NCBI GenBank assembly: GCA_949361645.1
Contig: OX442431.1
Coordinates: 1,607,122 to 1,671,121 of the forward strand
Length of the DNA stretch: 64,000 nucleotides
Reading direction: 5' to 3'
Source: Spongilla lacustris
Taxonomy: Eukaryota; Porifera; Demospongiae; Spongillida; Spongillidae
The position numbers and the translations under genes are program-made. The notes below the pieces were generated by a model, which ran no database searches, was not told the origin of the DNA, and saw only the letters and a program-made list of their open reading frames with translations. Each line of letters opens with the position of its first letter. Position 1 is the stretch's first letter. Below, in pieces: positions 1-12,684 of this stretch.

Positions 1-2870
1 GGCCTTTGAAGCATGCCTTATGAAGAATAGTTCTACCATAAGCACCCTTGGTGTTGATGTCACAGTGAAACTCATTGATCAATAGCTCCACACACTCCAC
101 ACTACCACCTAAACCAGCACATGTAAAGGGTGTGTCACCATTATTGTCCAGAGCATTGAGGTCACAGCTGTACTTGGTGACCAGAAGTCTCACCAGGGAG
201 GTGTGGCCATTCACACATGCATTATGAAGAATAGTTCTACCATAAGCACCCTTGGTGTTGATGTCACAATGAAACTCATTGATCAATAGCTCCACACACT
301 CCACACTACCACCTAAACCAGCACATGTAAAGGGTGTGTCACCATCTTTGTCCTTAGCATTGAGGTCACAGCTGTACTTGGTGACCAGAAGTCTCACCAG
401 GGAGGTGTGGCCTTTGAAGCATGCCTTATGAAGAATAGTTCTACCATAAGCACCCTTGGTGTTGATGTCACAGTGAAATTCATTGATCAATAGCTCCACA
501 CACTCCACACTACCACCTAAACCAGCACATGTAAAGGGTGTGCCACCATCTTTGTCCTTAGCATTGAGGTCACAGCTGTACTTGGTGACCAGAAGTCTCA
601 CCAGGGAGGTGTGGCCTTTGAAGCATGCCTTATGAAGAATAGTTCTACCATAAGCACCCTTGGTGTTGATGTCACAGTGAAATTCATTGATCAATAGCTC
701 CACACACTCCACACTCCCACCTAAACCAGCACATGTAAAGGGTGTGTCACCATCTTTGTCCTTAGCATTGAGGTCACAACTGTACTTGGTGACCAGAAGT
801 CTCACCAGGGAGGTGTGGCCTTTCAAACATGCAATATGAAGAATAGTTCTACCTTTGGGACCCGTAGAGTTGATGTCACAGTGAAACTCATTGATCAATA
901 GCTCCACACACTCCACACTACCACTTAAACCAGCACATGTAAAGGGTGTGTCACCATTATTGTCCTTAGCATTGAGGTCACAGCTGTACTTGGTGACCAG
1001 AAGTCTCACCAGGGAGGTGTGGCCTTTGAAGCATGCCTTATGAAGAATAGTTCTACCATAAGCACCCTTGGTGTTGATGTCACAGTGAAATTCATTGATC
1101 AATAGCTCCACACACTCCACACTACCACCTAAACCAGCACATGTAAAGGGTGTGTCACCATCTTTGTCCTTAGCATTGAGGTCACAGCTGTACTTGGTGA
1201 CCAGAAGTCTCACCAGGGAGGTGTGGCCATTCACACATGCATTATGAAGAATAGTTCTACCATAAGCACCCTTGGTGTTGATGTCACAATGAAACTCATT
1301 GATCAATAGCTCCACACACTCCACACTACCACCTAAACCAGCACATGTAAAGGGTGTGTCACCATCTTTGTCCTTAGCATTGAGGTCACAGCTGTACTTG
1401 GTGACCAGAAGTCTCACCAGGGAGGTGTGGCCTTTGAAGCATGCCTTATGAAGAATAGTTCTACCATAAGCACCCTTGGTGTTGATGTCACAGTGAAATT
1501 CATTGATCAATAGCTCCACACACTCCACACTACCACCTAAACCAGCACATGTAAAGGGTGTGCCACCATCTTTGTCCTTAGCATTGAGGTCACAACTGTA
1601 CTTGGTGACCAGAAGTCTCACCAGGGAGGTGTGGCAATTGAAGCAAGCATTATGAAGAATAGTTCCTCCATTAGATCCCTTGGTGTTGATGTCACAGTGA
1701 AACTCATTGATCAATAGCTCCACACACTCCACACTACCACCTAAACCAGCACATGTAAAGGGTGTGTCACCATTATTGTCCTTAGCATTGAGGTCACAGC
1801 TGTACTTGGTGACCAGAAGTCTCACCAGGGAGGTGTGGCCATTCACACATGCATTATGAAGAATAGTTCTACCATAAAATCCCTTGGTGTTGATGTCACA
1901 ATGAAACTCATTGATCAATAGCTCCACACACTCCACACTACCACCTAAACCAGCACATGTAAAGGGTGTGTCACCATTATTGTCCTTAGCATTGAGGTCA
2001 CAGCTGTACTTGGTGACCAGAAGTCTCACCAGGGAGGTGTGGCCATTCACACATGCATTATGAAGAATAGTTCTACCATAAAATCCCTTGGTGTTGATGT
2101 CACAATGAAACTCATTGATCAATAGCTCCACACACTCCACACTACCACCTAAACCAGCACATGTAAAGGGTGTGTCACCATCTTTGTACTTAGCATTGAG
2201 GTCACAGCTGTACTTGGTGACCAGAAGTCTCACCAGGGAGGTGTGGCCTTTGAAGCATGCCTTATGAAGAATAGTTCTACCATAAGCACCCTTGGTGTTG
2301 ATGTCACAGTGAAATTCATTGATCAATAGCTCCACACACTCCACACTCCCACCTAAACCAGCACATGTAAAGGGTGTGTCACCATCTTTGTCCTTAGCAT
2401 TGAGGTCACAACTGTACTTGGTGACCAGAAGTCTCACCAGGGAGGTGTGGCCTTTCAAACATGCAATATGAAGAATAGTTCTACCTTTGGGACCCGTAGA
2501 GTTGATGTCACAGTGAAACTCATTGATCAATAGCTCCACACACTCCACACTACCACTTAAACCAGCACATGTAAAGGGTGTGTCACCATTATTGTCCTTA
2601 GCATTGAGGTCACAGCTGTACTTGGTGACCAGAGGTCTCACCAGGGAGGTGTGGCCATTCACACATGCATTATGAAGAATAGTTCTACCATAAGATCCCT
2701 TGGTGTTGATGTCACTGTGAAATTCATTGATCAATAGCTCCACACACTCCACACTACCACCTAAACCAGCACATGTAAACGGTGTGTCACCATAATTGTC
2801 CTGAGCATTGAGGTCACAGCTGTACTTGGTAACCAGAAGTCTCACCAGGGAGGTGTGGCCTTCGTAACAT
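1..2870 (-). repeat. 204-bp tandem coding repeat array (ankyrin double repeats)
   Basis: The phase-marking string ccagaagtctcaccaggg recurs at 181, 385, 589 and 793 and onwards, exactly 204 bp apart. Larger blocks are also copied: about 154-615 matches 1174-1635 (offset 1020, five units) with one difference noted, and about 610-1000 matches from 2242 on (offset 1632, eight units). Confidence 0.9.
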
Positions 2871-3058
2871 ATCTTGTGAAGTACGGACTGGCCGTTGATT
2901 TTGGAGTAGTAAGATTCAAAGTCACGTAGCATTGCGCTAACGGTATCTATATCTCTCCTTAAAGCAGCTGTACCAATCTCTGGTATAAATTCTTCACTTT
3001 TGGGGTTACACTGGTGTCGTGATTTCTGCTCATTTGTTTTCGTCTTTGATTTTTCCAT
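1..3058 (-). CDS. Giant ankyrin-repeat protein, 5' part (open at left edge)
   Basis: An open frame of about 1019 codons runs from an ATG at 3058 leftwards off the window with no stop seen. About 60 N-terminal residues are polar (MEKSKTKTNEQ...), followed by about 28 ankyrin repeats. They form a 68-residue double repeat (204 bp) with motifs such as GDTPFTCAGLGGS and GRTILHKACFKGHTSLVRLL; the TPF/TILH turns and G-HTSLVRLL helices are typical ankyrin features. Ankyrin repeats bind proteins; the partner cannot be told. Units are nearly identical at DNA level, so the array has been homogenised recently. Repeats this uniform can be mis-collapsed in assembly, so the repeat number is uncertain. The downstream exons, and whether the protein has another domain, are not visible. 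It could also be a recently expanded intronless gene or a TE-associated ankyrin gene. Confidence 0.8.
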   Translation of the reverse strand, partial: MEKSKTKTNEQKSRHQCNPKSEEFIPEIGTAALRRDIDTVSAMLRDFESYYSKINGQSVLHKICYEGHTSLVRLLVTKYSCDLNAQDNYGDTPFTCAGLGGSVECVELLINEFHSDINTKGSYGRTILHNACVNGHTSLVRPLVTKYSCDLNAKDNNGDTPFTCAGLSGSVECVELLINEFHCDINSTGPKGRTILHIACLKGHTSLVRLLVTKYSCDLNAKDKDGDTPFTCAGLGGSVECVELLINEFHCDINTKGAYGRTILHKACFKGHTSLVRLLVTKYSCDLNAKYKDGDTPFTCAGLGGSVECVELLINEFHCDINTKGFYGRTILHNACVNGHTSLVRLLVTKYSCDLNAKDNNGDTPFTCAGLGGSVECVELLINEFHCDINTKGFYGRTILHNACVNGHTSLVRLLVTKYSCDLNAKDNNGDTPFTCAGLGGSVECVELLINEFHCDINTKGSNGGTILHNACFNCHTSLVRLLVTKYSCDLNAKDKDGGTPFTCAGLGGSVECVELLINEFHCDINTKGAYGRTILHKACFKGHTSLVRLLVTKYSCDLNAKDKDGDTPFTCAGLGGSVECVELLINEFHCDINTKGAYGRTILHNACVNGHTSLVRLLVTKYSCDLNAKDKDGDTPFTCAGLGGSVECVELLINEFHCDINTKGAYGRTILHKACFKGHTSLVRLLVTKYSCDLNAKDNNGDTPFTCAGLSGSVECVELLINEFHCDINSTGPKGRTILHIACLKGHTSLVRLLVTKYSCDLNAKDKDGDTPFTCAGLGGSVECVELLINEFHCDINTKGAYGRTILHKACFKGHTSLVRLLVTKYSCDLNAKDKDGGTPFTCAGLGGSVECVELLINEFHCDINTKGAYGRTILHKACFKGHTSLVRLLVTKYSCDLNAKDKDGDTPFTCAGLGGSVECVELLINEFHCDINTKGAYGRTILHNACVNGHTSLVRLLVTKYSCDLNALDNNGDTPFTCAGLGGSVECVELLINEFHCDINTKGAYGRTILHKACFKG

Positions 3059-4320
3059 CTTTTCGTAGTGCCGGGCAGTACTCTGGCTTACTATAATGAT
3101 TTTGAGCTGCTGCACGGCTGTTTCGAGCTGGACAATTAGTTTGATAATTAGAGCGTTACGGTATATGATTTACAAATGATGGCGGATAGCCTCATTATCG
3201 CTATGCAATGTTTAACAGCATGGCTTGCTTGAAGCTTACACCTGGTGCTATTATACGCTGATGTATTAGTACCAGCAATCATTTCTCTATAACACACACA
3301 TGTGAACTATTAATACTACGCTTTCCAATAATACACTGGCCTCGTTTTGATAAGCATACGCCGTTACGTCATCTCGAGCATGTGTTAAAAAAGCGCAAGT
3401 TGCATCGAGCCGCCAATTTTCCCACTGGTAAATTCGACATAGAGGCAATGTTAACACTTCAGGTGAAAGGTGTATGTCATTAACTAAGTGCGGCCGGCAC
3501 TTTTCGGCCTAAACAGTCTGCTTGTTTTCTATGAATAATGATGCGGAGTTGTATAGGTTGAATGGATTCCCACCACCACCAAGGTCAGTTGCACTGCAGA
3601 GGGTGCATGACTGAAGGGGAAACTAAAAAGACACCACATAACAGTGTGAGGCATATACTCAGGCCTTGCAGAAGGTGTTTGGTATGGCATTTTGAACTGA
3701 GGAGGATGCAATGGTGTACCCACAAAGCTTTTGTAGCTCCTGCAAGGATTCCCTTTAAAAGGCAGCTGTACCATGTGTGACTGCATTTCAGTGGCAAACA
3801 TATAGGAGTTAATCTTGCATGGTGAGATGTTTGCACCCGGACCCAATATGATGGCATTCAAATTAAAATGTATTTAAATTCATACATATATAAGGTATGA
3901 ACACTTCATATCCACTCAGCAAGTGGGAAGGCCATCCAATATCATTCACCCAGCTAAAGATGGTGGTGCTAGTACACTGACATCATTTACCCCCTACCCG
4001 CTGTTTTGAATTTGTCAGATCTCTGTGCCTGAACGTTCTCAACCTGCCCCTGCACAGTGTCCCTGTTGTTATGACACAGCACAGCTGCATCATAACCCTG
4101 CTTCCACCTTGGGATTGAACATCTCGGGCAATATACTCATCCATTTTGCAGCCTGTTCCAGGGACATCTAGGAAAACCATCTCCTACTGAGGAGAGGAGA
4201 TGGTAGATGTCCTGAGACGCATGTCATCAACAAGTCCTTAGAACCTGTCCAACACAAGGAAGAGCACGTGCACATGATTATCACTGACAGGATGACATCA
4301 CATACAGAGAAGTCATAAGA

Positions 4321-4370
<50 letters not shown>

Positions 4371-5329
4371 ATTTCCCAAAGCCACTATCCCAGTATTAAT
4401 GCATTTTCTTGACGACCACAATGTTGCTTGGGTACATAAGTGGTATGTTGGATTTGGACTCCTTGGAAAACAAGGAGCAAATCCATATACATGTCAAATT
4501 CAATGCACCGGCAGCCAAGGACATATGCATCAATACAGGAAAAGTTGCAGTATTGCCAGTGTGTAATGTAGGAATATCACAAAACATCGCAGCAATACCA
4601 GTAGTAACAAAAAGACGCAAATATGTATCACCTATGCTATACATGGTATGAAAAATCACTTTTAATATGAGTCAAATCACCTATGTTTGATGACTTGTAG
4701 CGCTGTCATTTCTGCAGGCCGCACTTAGTTGTTTGGCTTTCAAGGTAGCCTCCGCTCTCCACCATTTATCCACGTCTTGTTTTCATCCAGGAAAATTGGC
4801 GGTAGTCTAGTGTTCCGATCTTTGTGAAGGATATCTAATTGCGGTGCTCTCATGGCGAGCGCTATAGCTAACAGACGGTACAGAGTTGTGCCTTGCAATT
4901 CACACGAAGGATAGAAAAATGGTATGTGTACGCTAAAATGGCTTTTAAATGGCGGGACTACAAGTGCAGTCCTTATATACTAATAGCTCGAAGATACAAA
5001 GTCCTTGTTGAGGTCATGTTTGATGATGTAATCGTTTCAATATTTCAGGGCGTAGGTCTTATTGTCCAACGTTGAATGGGCCTGAAACAGCCGTGCAGCG
5101 GGAGGGTGTGGCTGAGGAATGACGTATTCGTACATCTATGGGGGTGGTGCTCATTGTTATGACCTCTTGCAATTGCGCATTGGAGAATTGATCTTCGCTA
5201 CGTTTTAGAGAATAACGATACTTCAATGTCGAGCAGCACCTAAGTCCTAACTTGCAGCGATCGTTGCAAGTTACAAAATCTGGTACATGATAAACAGAAG
5301 CCATACTGTTAATTGACCTGGGCTGACCT
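3059..5329. other. Non-coding stretch, mostly unassigned
   Basis: Upstream region of the ankyrin gene, then no recognisable gene. Only short frames without family features are open. It contains a (CA)n tract near 4323-4367. A degraded element may lie at 3900-4300 but I could not identify it. Confidence 0.5.
4323..4367. repeat. (CA)n microsatellite
   Basis: Uninterrupted CA dinucleotides ending in acgttattt. Confidence 0.9.
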
Positions 5330-5830
5330 TTTTGTATTGATTGAACCATTTTGCAAGGAGGTGTCACAATAGGGAGCAAACGCACATGGTGCAAGGTGAT
5401 AGCCAGTCACTGGGTCATGAAGAGGTGTTGCATATAACAGTCTGCAAGTGTGGAAAGAAGCTGTTGGCTAGGATGCAGTTTTATATAGTTTATAGTGACA
5501 AAGAAGAAGGTAATGGTGGAGTGTCAGCTGGACACAGCGGCCACATGTAATGTTCTGTCATGGAGGGACTACGTGGTTTTAGGAAAACCAGCATTGGAAA
5601 ACAGTGGCACCACACTAGTAATAGTGATGTATGATGGGTCCGTCCGAAAGTCACTTGGGTGGTTGTCATTTGCAAGTAGAAGAGGCAGAGCGGAAGGTCA
5701 AAAGCTTATACTTCAAGGTGATGAGAAGCAACCACCATTCACTCTTGTCATTGGACACATGTCTGACCCTAAATCTTCTCAGTTACAAAGTATATGCCAT
5801 CCAGGAAGAGCAGAAAGTCACCAGACTGCA
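5330..5830 (+). pseudogene. Ty3/gypsy gag end - protease relic
   Basis: Reading + frames, the end of a zinc knuckle (NHFARRC) is followed by a retropepsin-like stretch (VECQLDTAATCNVLS, where the active-site DTG/A appears as DTAA). About 60 codons later the homology continues in another frame (SNHHSLLSLDTCLTLNLLSY), so there is at least one frameshift. No LTR was found around it. Gag-protease of LTR retrotransposons packages RNA and matures the polyprotein; this copy is dead. Confidence 0.6.
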
Positions 5831-7087
5831 GGTGTTAGACATATGGAGAAATCAACGGACACGAAAGTTGCGGTTTGTAAATTTTTGGATTTCATTCCGC
5901 GGTACGTTCCATAGAGAATGTATGGCGTTTTTACTAACTTGATTATTATTTACTTAACTAACGGACCTGCAACTTTTGCCACCCTCTAATACTACTCTAA
6001 ATGATGTTTAAATGTAGGCAATTTCAAATTTTATACCTTGTATCGTCCAAAATTCTGGGACCATTTCTGAAAATATGATATTCCATAGACTTGTACAGAA
6101 AATGGAAAAAAAACATGCTAATTAAGATATTCCATTAGTTATAACTAATGAACAGAGGGGGGTTAGAACTTTTGCGGTCCGTGTACTTTTCCACAATTTA
6201 ATTTCTCCTATTTCTATTTATACACGGAGGGCCTTTTGGGCTCGATTGTCAATCTTGCACGTGATCGAATTCAATTTGTGGCCTAAATCCAGTGCGCCGC
6301 AAAGTATTGGAAAATGAAAAATGAAGTATCGTCGTCTTTATCAATATAATGAAAAATGCTCCATCTGCAACGGAATAATGGTCTGGAAGCAGTACCGACC
6401 TGTCTCCAAGGACCGGAATCGGCCCCCTCTGCACGGAATACGTACGCCCTGTAGGCGTGTGTACCTAGTATTAAGTTATTGCGTTCTGTATCGTGGTGTG
6501 TACCCGATACTACAAACAGTATACTATTTTCGAATGTGTGCGCCTGTGTGTTGGTGAAATGTGCTTCTCTAGTCTTAACCTACCAATACCTAAAATATTT
6601 AATCGCCAGTCAGCGTTCTGTTTAATGGCATACGTTAACATGTGCATATTTGATAATATGTGATAGTTTAGCCATATTATGAACCCTTTCTCCTCAACCT
6701 CCTTCCCTCCCAACCCCTGCCTATCTCTCTATACATGTGTCTATAAAGTGTGCGCAACAACAGCAATGACAATTTAAGATGTATCAGGTTGCCATAGTAA
6801 CGAATAAGAACAATACGAGGGAGGTGGAAGGTGTGACACATCACATAAGTATCTTTTCATGGGGTGGCACTCATTAGTACATGGTGTGAAGGATGATCTG
6901 TCTCTGGGCTTCGAATGGGTTGTAAACTGTTCCAGTTTATGTCATGTATCCCATACTGCTTAGTATACTAATGTTGTCCTTTCTTGCATGCAATATGTAC
7001 AGCTCTCTAATGTGATGAATTTTTAGTTTGTATTTTTGGTCAAGGCACACGCTTATCTAGTGCAAGAAGGCATGCATGCTGCGTGTG

Positions 7088-7400
7088 ATGTATGTATGTA
7101 TGTATGTATGTATGTATGTATGTATGTATGTATGTATGTATGTGTGTGTGTGTGTGTGTATGTGTGTGTGTGTGTGTGTGCGTGTGTGTGTGTGTGTGTG
7201 TATGTGTGTATGTGTGTATGTATGTGTGTATGTATGTATGCGTATGTATGTATGTATGTATGTATGTATGTATGTATGTATGTGTGTGTGTGTGTGTGTA
7301 TGTATGTGTGTATGTATGCATGTATGCATGTACGTACGTACGTACGTACGTACGTACGTACGTATGTATGTATGTATGTATGTATGTGTGTGTATGTGTA
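7088..7400. repeat. (TATG)n/(TG)n microsatellite with an (ACGT)n island
   Basis: Tetranucleotide TATG units mixed with TG runs; near 7330-7365 the unit is TACG. Long open frames here on both strands are artefacts of a low-complexity repeat. Confidence 0.95.
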
Positions 7401-7904
7401 TGCATGCATGCACATATATGTATATATGTATAATTATTTGTATGGATGGACGGATGCTTGCACACATTCTATATCCATGCATGTACATGTATATACATTT
7501 AGCATGCATACAAATACACCGCTTTATCGTGAAATGGACTACAATATAACTGTTTAACATGCAGTTCTTGGTTCTACTTCCTATTGCAGTGTTAATTGAT
7601 ATACCCTGGTACTGGCCTGTTCTACTGGTATTTGTAACTAGACCTTTATGCAAGGATGTGCCTAAGCAGGGGACACTATAACCATGGGGCCCTACTTCAG
7701 GTAATTTGTCACTGAACATTTAACCCAAGTTATGTACGTACTGCATGATCCTGGTTCACTCTAAACATACATTTAGGAACATTGTACAGAAGCATTGATA
7801 TAGTGTATCCATATCATTTGTCCAGTTTATATATCTTGCAATTGATTTTAGTACATGCGTGTTACAATTAAGTGGTTCTTCATAAGATCCACACATAAAT
7901 ATAT

Positions 7905-8120
7905 ATACATACACACATACATACACATACATGTACATACATACATACTACGTACATACACACCTACACACACACAACACAAACACACACACATCACACA
8001 ATGCACACAACACACATACATACACACACATACATACACATACATGTACATACATACATACTACATACACATGCACATACACACATACACATACATACAT
8101 ACATACATACATACCTACAT
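7905..8120. repeat. (ATAC)n/(CA)n microsatellite
   Basis: ACAT/ACACAC units inside repeat unit A. Confidence 0.9.
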
Positions 8121-9067
8121 GTATGCATCCATACATACACATAATAGCTGTATGTAAGTACATGTACTGCGCCAATACTTGCCGTTTTTGCTAAACATTA
8201 ATAAAATTTATTAATTATACATTGTATAGTAGAAAACCTATTTAATGTACAATACATTCCAAATGTAAAGGCAAAACACCTAGAGAGGATACACACACAC
8301 ACATACATTCATATAGTAAGCTGTCCACCTAAAGAATGATACTGTTGTACGGATTGTTCTGAATGTCCCCGCCACATGCCTCCCATGGTACGTACCCTCC
8401 CCCCTTCCCAGATCACATGATGATTGGTGCCGTGTCACCTGTGTACACCAACTGTTTATAATAGTACATACATGTTAGACATGCAACAAACAATTTTAGA
8501 ATGTGTGCATGTGTGTGTTGGTGAAGATTGATAGTGTGTTTCTCTAGTCATTACCTAGCTGTACCTAAAATATTGAATCACCAGTCAGCGTTCTGTTTAA
8601 TGGCATACGTTAACATGTGCATATGTGATCAAATATGCCAGTTTAGCCATAGATTATAACCTTATGGAACCACCCTTTCTCCTCACTCTCCCTCCCTCCC
8701 TATTCTACCCCTGCCTTTCTCTCTGTACACGTGTCTATAAAGTGTGTATAACAACAGTAATGACAATTCTAAGATGGTTGCACAAGGTCAGAGTACCTTA
8801 TCAGGTTGCCATAGTAACTATATGAGGGAGGTGGAAGGTGTGACACATCACTTAAGTATCTTTTCATGGGGTGGACATGCACTTCATTAGTACATGGTGC
8901 GAAGGATGATCTGTCTCTGGGCTTTGAATGGGTTGACAAATGTCCAATTGATGTCATGTATCTCATACTTACTGCTTACTGATGCAAACATGTACAGCTC
9001 TCTAATGTGATGAATTTTTTGTATGTAAGTATTTTCTGTTAAAGCACACGAGTATATTATACATGTA

Positions 9068-9117
9068 TTTGTATGTATGTGTGTATGTATGTATGTATGT
9101 GTATGTATGTATGTATG

Positions 9118-9149
<32 letters not shown>

Positions 9150-9180
9150 TGTATGTATGTATGTATGTATGTATGTGTAT
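9068..9180. repeat. (TATG)n microsatellite
   Basis: Pure TATG/TGTG units, the unit B counterpart of 7088-7400. Confidence 0.95.
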
Positions 9181-9639
9181 GCATGCATGCACGTATATGT
9201 ATAATATATGTGCATATAAATGCTGTATGTGTGTAGGTGGGTGGATGAATGTGGATTAATGGATGGACGGATGCATGCACACATTCTGTATCCATACATG
9301 TATATATGCATACAAATACACCCCGATCGTGTGAAATGGACTACATATAACTGGTTAACATGCAGTTCTTGGTTCTACTTCCTATTACAGTGTTAATTGA
9401 TATACACTGGTACCCTACTTCAGGTCACACAAGTAGGCTTCATTTGTCACTGACAATTTAACCCAAGTTATGTACGTACTGATCCTGGTTCAGTGAACAG
9501 CCCATAAACACTTTGCCCATACATTTAAAAATATTGTACAGAAGCATTCGTATAGTGCGTGTATCCGTATCATTTATATCATGCAATTGATTTTAGTACA
9601 TATTAGTTATTGTGGATCTTCATAACATCCACACAGAAA

Positions 9640-9703
9640 TATATACATACATACATACATACATACATACATACATACATACATACATACACACATACAT
9701 ACA

Positions 9704-9735
<32 letters not shown>

Positions 9736-9875
9736 AAACATACATGCATGCATGCATACATACATACATACATACATACATACATACATACATACACACA
9801 CACATACATACATACATACATACATGCATACATACACATACAATACAATACATACACACACACACATATATATCC
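9640..9875. repeat. (ATAC)n microsatellite
   Basis: Tetranucleotide ATAC units with a short interruption near 9733, followed by CA runs. Confidence 0.95.
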
Positions 9876-10115
9876 ATGCTTACCTACATGTATGCATCCA
9901 TACATACACATAATAGCTGTATGTAAGTACATGTACTGTGCCAATACTCGCCATTTTTGCTAAACATAGCAAATAAGATTTATTAATTATACATTGCATA
10001 TTGGAAAACCTATTTTTAATCTACAATACACACAAAACACTCCAAATCTAAAGGCAAAACACCTTGAGAGGATCACTGTTGCATTTGCTCTGACAAGGTT
10101 CAGACAGACAGACAG

Positions 10116-10157
<42 letters not shown>

Positions 10158-10318
10158 ATGCATTCATATAAGTAAGCTTTCCACCTAAAGAATGATACTG
10201 TTGTACAGATTGTTCTAAATGTCCCCGCCACATGCCTCCCAAGGTACGTACCCTCCCCCCTTCCCAGATCACGACGATTGGTGCTGTGTCACCTGTACAT
10301 ACCGACTTTTAATAATAG

Positions 10319-11210
10319 TAGACTTTACACATGTACCAACACCAACAACAAACATACTCACCACAATCAGGCTTACAAATACCCACACTATTACAGGAAT
10401 CTTAAACAACACACAAGGCTGGGCAGGGGGCTCAATCTGGAGATACACCCACATCTCCTTATGGAAAAACCCCTGTGGAAAAACCTCTAGCAGGACAAAA
10501 TCCACCATACATATTGGAGAAAAAACCTCTAAATGTAGCACTGTGCCCAGCCACATACAACTTAGACCAAGAGTCTAACAGCTGCCACCTTCTCTGTGCC
10601 CAGGGATCATCCACTGATAAGACACATACAGTGCTACCATTTGGCACCAAACAAAGAACAACCAAATATTACAGTAATTACTGGTGACTACAAGTGTTGT
10701 GCATGCACAAATGCTTAGACTGAGCAACAGCCTCCAGCTACTGCTTTTACCTGGGCTGCCAGCTGCCACTTACAGCTGGCCCCGCCAATAACCAAGCACA
10801 ATGCCATCATTCTACATGTACCATCCCCATGCAGTCATTAGTACTGGCCCTATTTAGGTGGGAACTCATTTACTGTCAAATTTAATACTTCCAGATGACA
10901 GGAAATTGTATATTTAAATGGGTGGTGTATAATAGCTGCTTCTCATCCTAGTTTTATATAATTAAGGGTTCCTAAGTTATCAATGTTCAGTTCCATGTAC
11001 AATTGAATAAGCTATTTTTTAAATCCCATATTCATTTGACAAAAACTGCTATAACTGCAGGTCTCAAAGCGTGGAACACTATTTTTAACAGCACATATGA
11101 CACTGTCATTTGTTTTTCGGCTTACTACATGTAGTTGAAGACATCATCCTGACCCTTCCTGCATGCACACACATAAATGCTTAGGGTACCAGTTTATAAT
11201 TTGGAAATGA
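10319..11210. other. Centre of the composite element, nothing coding seen
   Basis: Lies between unit B and the inverted arm. Only short frames without known motifs. Confidence 0.5.
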
Positions 11211-12260
11211 AGCACCTGATGTTAACCAGTTAGTCCATTTCATACAAAAGGGGTGTATTACACTGCATCTGTCCATCCACTACACACAACACACACACAC
11301 ATGCATAAGTACTGTACATACATACGTACACACACACACACACACAACACACACACATAACACATACAGCATGCAGTATCTCATGCCTTCTTGCACTAAA
11401 TACATGTATAATATACTTGTGTGCCTTGACAGAAAATGCTTACATACTGGTTAAAAAATTCATCACATTAGAGAGCTGTACATGTTGCATGAAAGAAATG
11501 ACCAGCATTAGTAACACATGGCATCAATTGGAACAGTTGACAACCCATTCGAAGCCCAGAGACAGATCATCCTTCACACCATGTACTAATGAAGTGCATG
11601 CTCACCCCATGAAAAGGTACTCAAGTGATGTGTCACACCTTCCACCTCCCTCATATTGTTCATATCAGTTACCATGGCAAACTGATAAGGTACTCTGGAG
11701 CCATCTTAGAATTGTCATTGCTGTTGTTGTACACACTTTATAGACACATGTATAGAGAGAAAGGCACGGGTGGGTAGGAAGAGGGAGAGGGAGGGTGAGG
11801 AGACTGGCGATTGAATATTTTAGGTATTGCTTGGCAAAGACTGGAGAAACATACTACTAATCTTCACCAACACACAGGCGCACACATTCGAAAATAGTAT
11901 ACTGTTTGTAGTATCGGGTACACACCACGATACAGAACGCAATAACTTAATACTAGGTACACACGCCTACAGGGCGTACGTATTCCGTGCAGAGGGGGCC
12001 GATTCCGGTCATTGGAGACAGGTCGGTACTGCTTCCAGACCATTATTCCGTTGCAGATGGAGCATTTTTCATTATATTGATAAAGACGACGATACTTCAT
12101 TTTTCATTTTCCAATACTTTGCGGCGCACTGGATTTAGGCCACAAATTGAATTCGATCACGTGCAAGATTGACAATCGAGCCCATAAGGCCCTCCGTGTA
12201 TAAATAGAAATAGGAGAAATTAAATTGTGGAAAAGTACACGGACCTTTTGCCACCCTCTG

Positions 12261-12684
12261 AAACAATTCTACAATTATACAAATAATATAATATACGAAA
12301 AAAAGTGGATGTTGTCGTGAAGAATTTGGGGACCATTTTTAAAAATAGTAAATCAGTTTTGGTGCAATAAGGCGCCATTTTTAAAAGGCGTTTCTATGTG
12401 TTGCCATAGATATTTAGTAAAATCAAGGATAATAAAATGAGACCAGCCATAACTAAGGACATGACAGCATTTTGCAAAGCTGGAGTCGAGCAGAGGGCGT
12501 GGTGGGCCAGGTGCCGCCCCGTGCCGGGGGTAACTACTAGTACATGCCATGGAATACTAAAAGCTTCGAGTCTGTGTTTTCTGCAAGACAGATCGATGTA
12601 TGTTAGGCTGCTTACCTCGACCGGCTGCTCAAACAAGAGATGTAGGCCTTCACGTAGCTGTAGTAGCTGGGCGTGGCCCGCCCT
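12261..12684. other. Unassigned spacer before the gag relic
   Basis: Starts AT-rich, then GC-richer from about 12430. It may hold LTR or leader sequence of the gag relic downstream, but no second LTR copy was found to prove it. Confidence 0.35.

Larger units (their letters stand above)
6528..8475. repeat. Direct repeat unit A of the composite element
   Basis: Shares ordered blocks with 8499-10318: the cagtcagcgttctgttta block, the block around tgatctgtctctgggctt, a (TATG)n tract, the tgcagttcttggttctac block, an (ATAC)n tract, and the end block tccacctaaagaatgatac. Tandem duplication is direct from the order and orientation of the blocks. Confidence 0.75.
8499..10318. repeat. Direct repeat unit B of the composite element
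   Basis: Second copy of the 6528-8475 unit in the same orientation, with its own (TATG)n and (ATAC)n tracts of different length. Confidence 0.75.
6153..12260. mobile_element. 6.1-kb composite element bounded by long inverted repeats
   Basis: The left end (CAGAGGGGGGTTAG..., 6153) is matched by the reverse complement at the right end (...CCACCCTCTG, 12260). The arms run inwards: about 6170-7040 pairs with about 12245-11390, and homology resumes at about 7500-7560 against 11215-11280 across a microsatellite gap. Between the arms lie two direct copies of a roughly 1.9-kb unit. No transposase frame was recognised and no clear target duplication (flanks tgaa / aaac). The ends resemble Tc1/mariner-type termini in style only. 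Non-autonomous foldback or duplicated DNA transposon is the best description. Confidence 0.6.

Noticed and set aside
3529..3861. Overlapping frames of 72-110 codons on both strands
   Set aside because: No family signature, no splice pattern, and frames on both strands are equally good; treated as chance.
7036..9963. Long open frames on both strands (MYVCMYVC, THTYIHTY types)
   Set aside because: They are translations of (TATG)n/(TG)n/(ATAC)n microsatellites, open in several frames at once, without start context or domain.
6249..12172. Matching short frames near 6249-6557 and 11864-12172
   Set aside because: Explained by the long inverted repeats of the composite element; no domain recognised.
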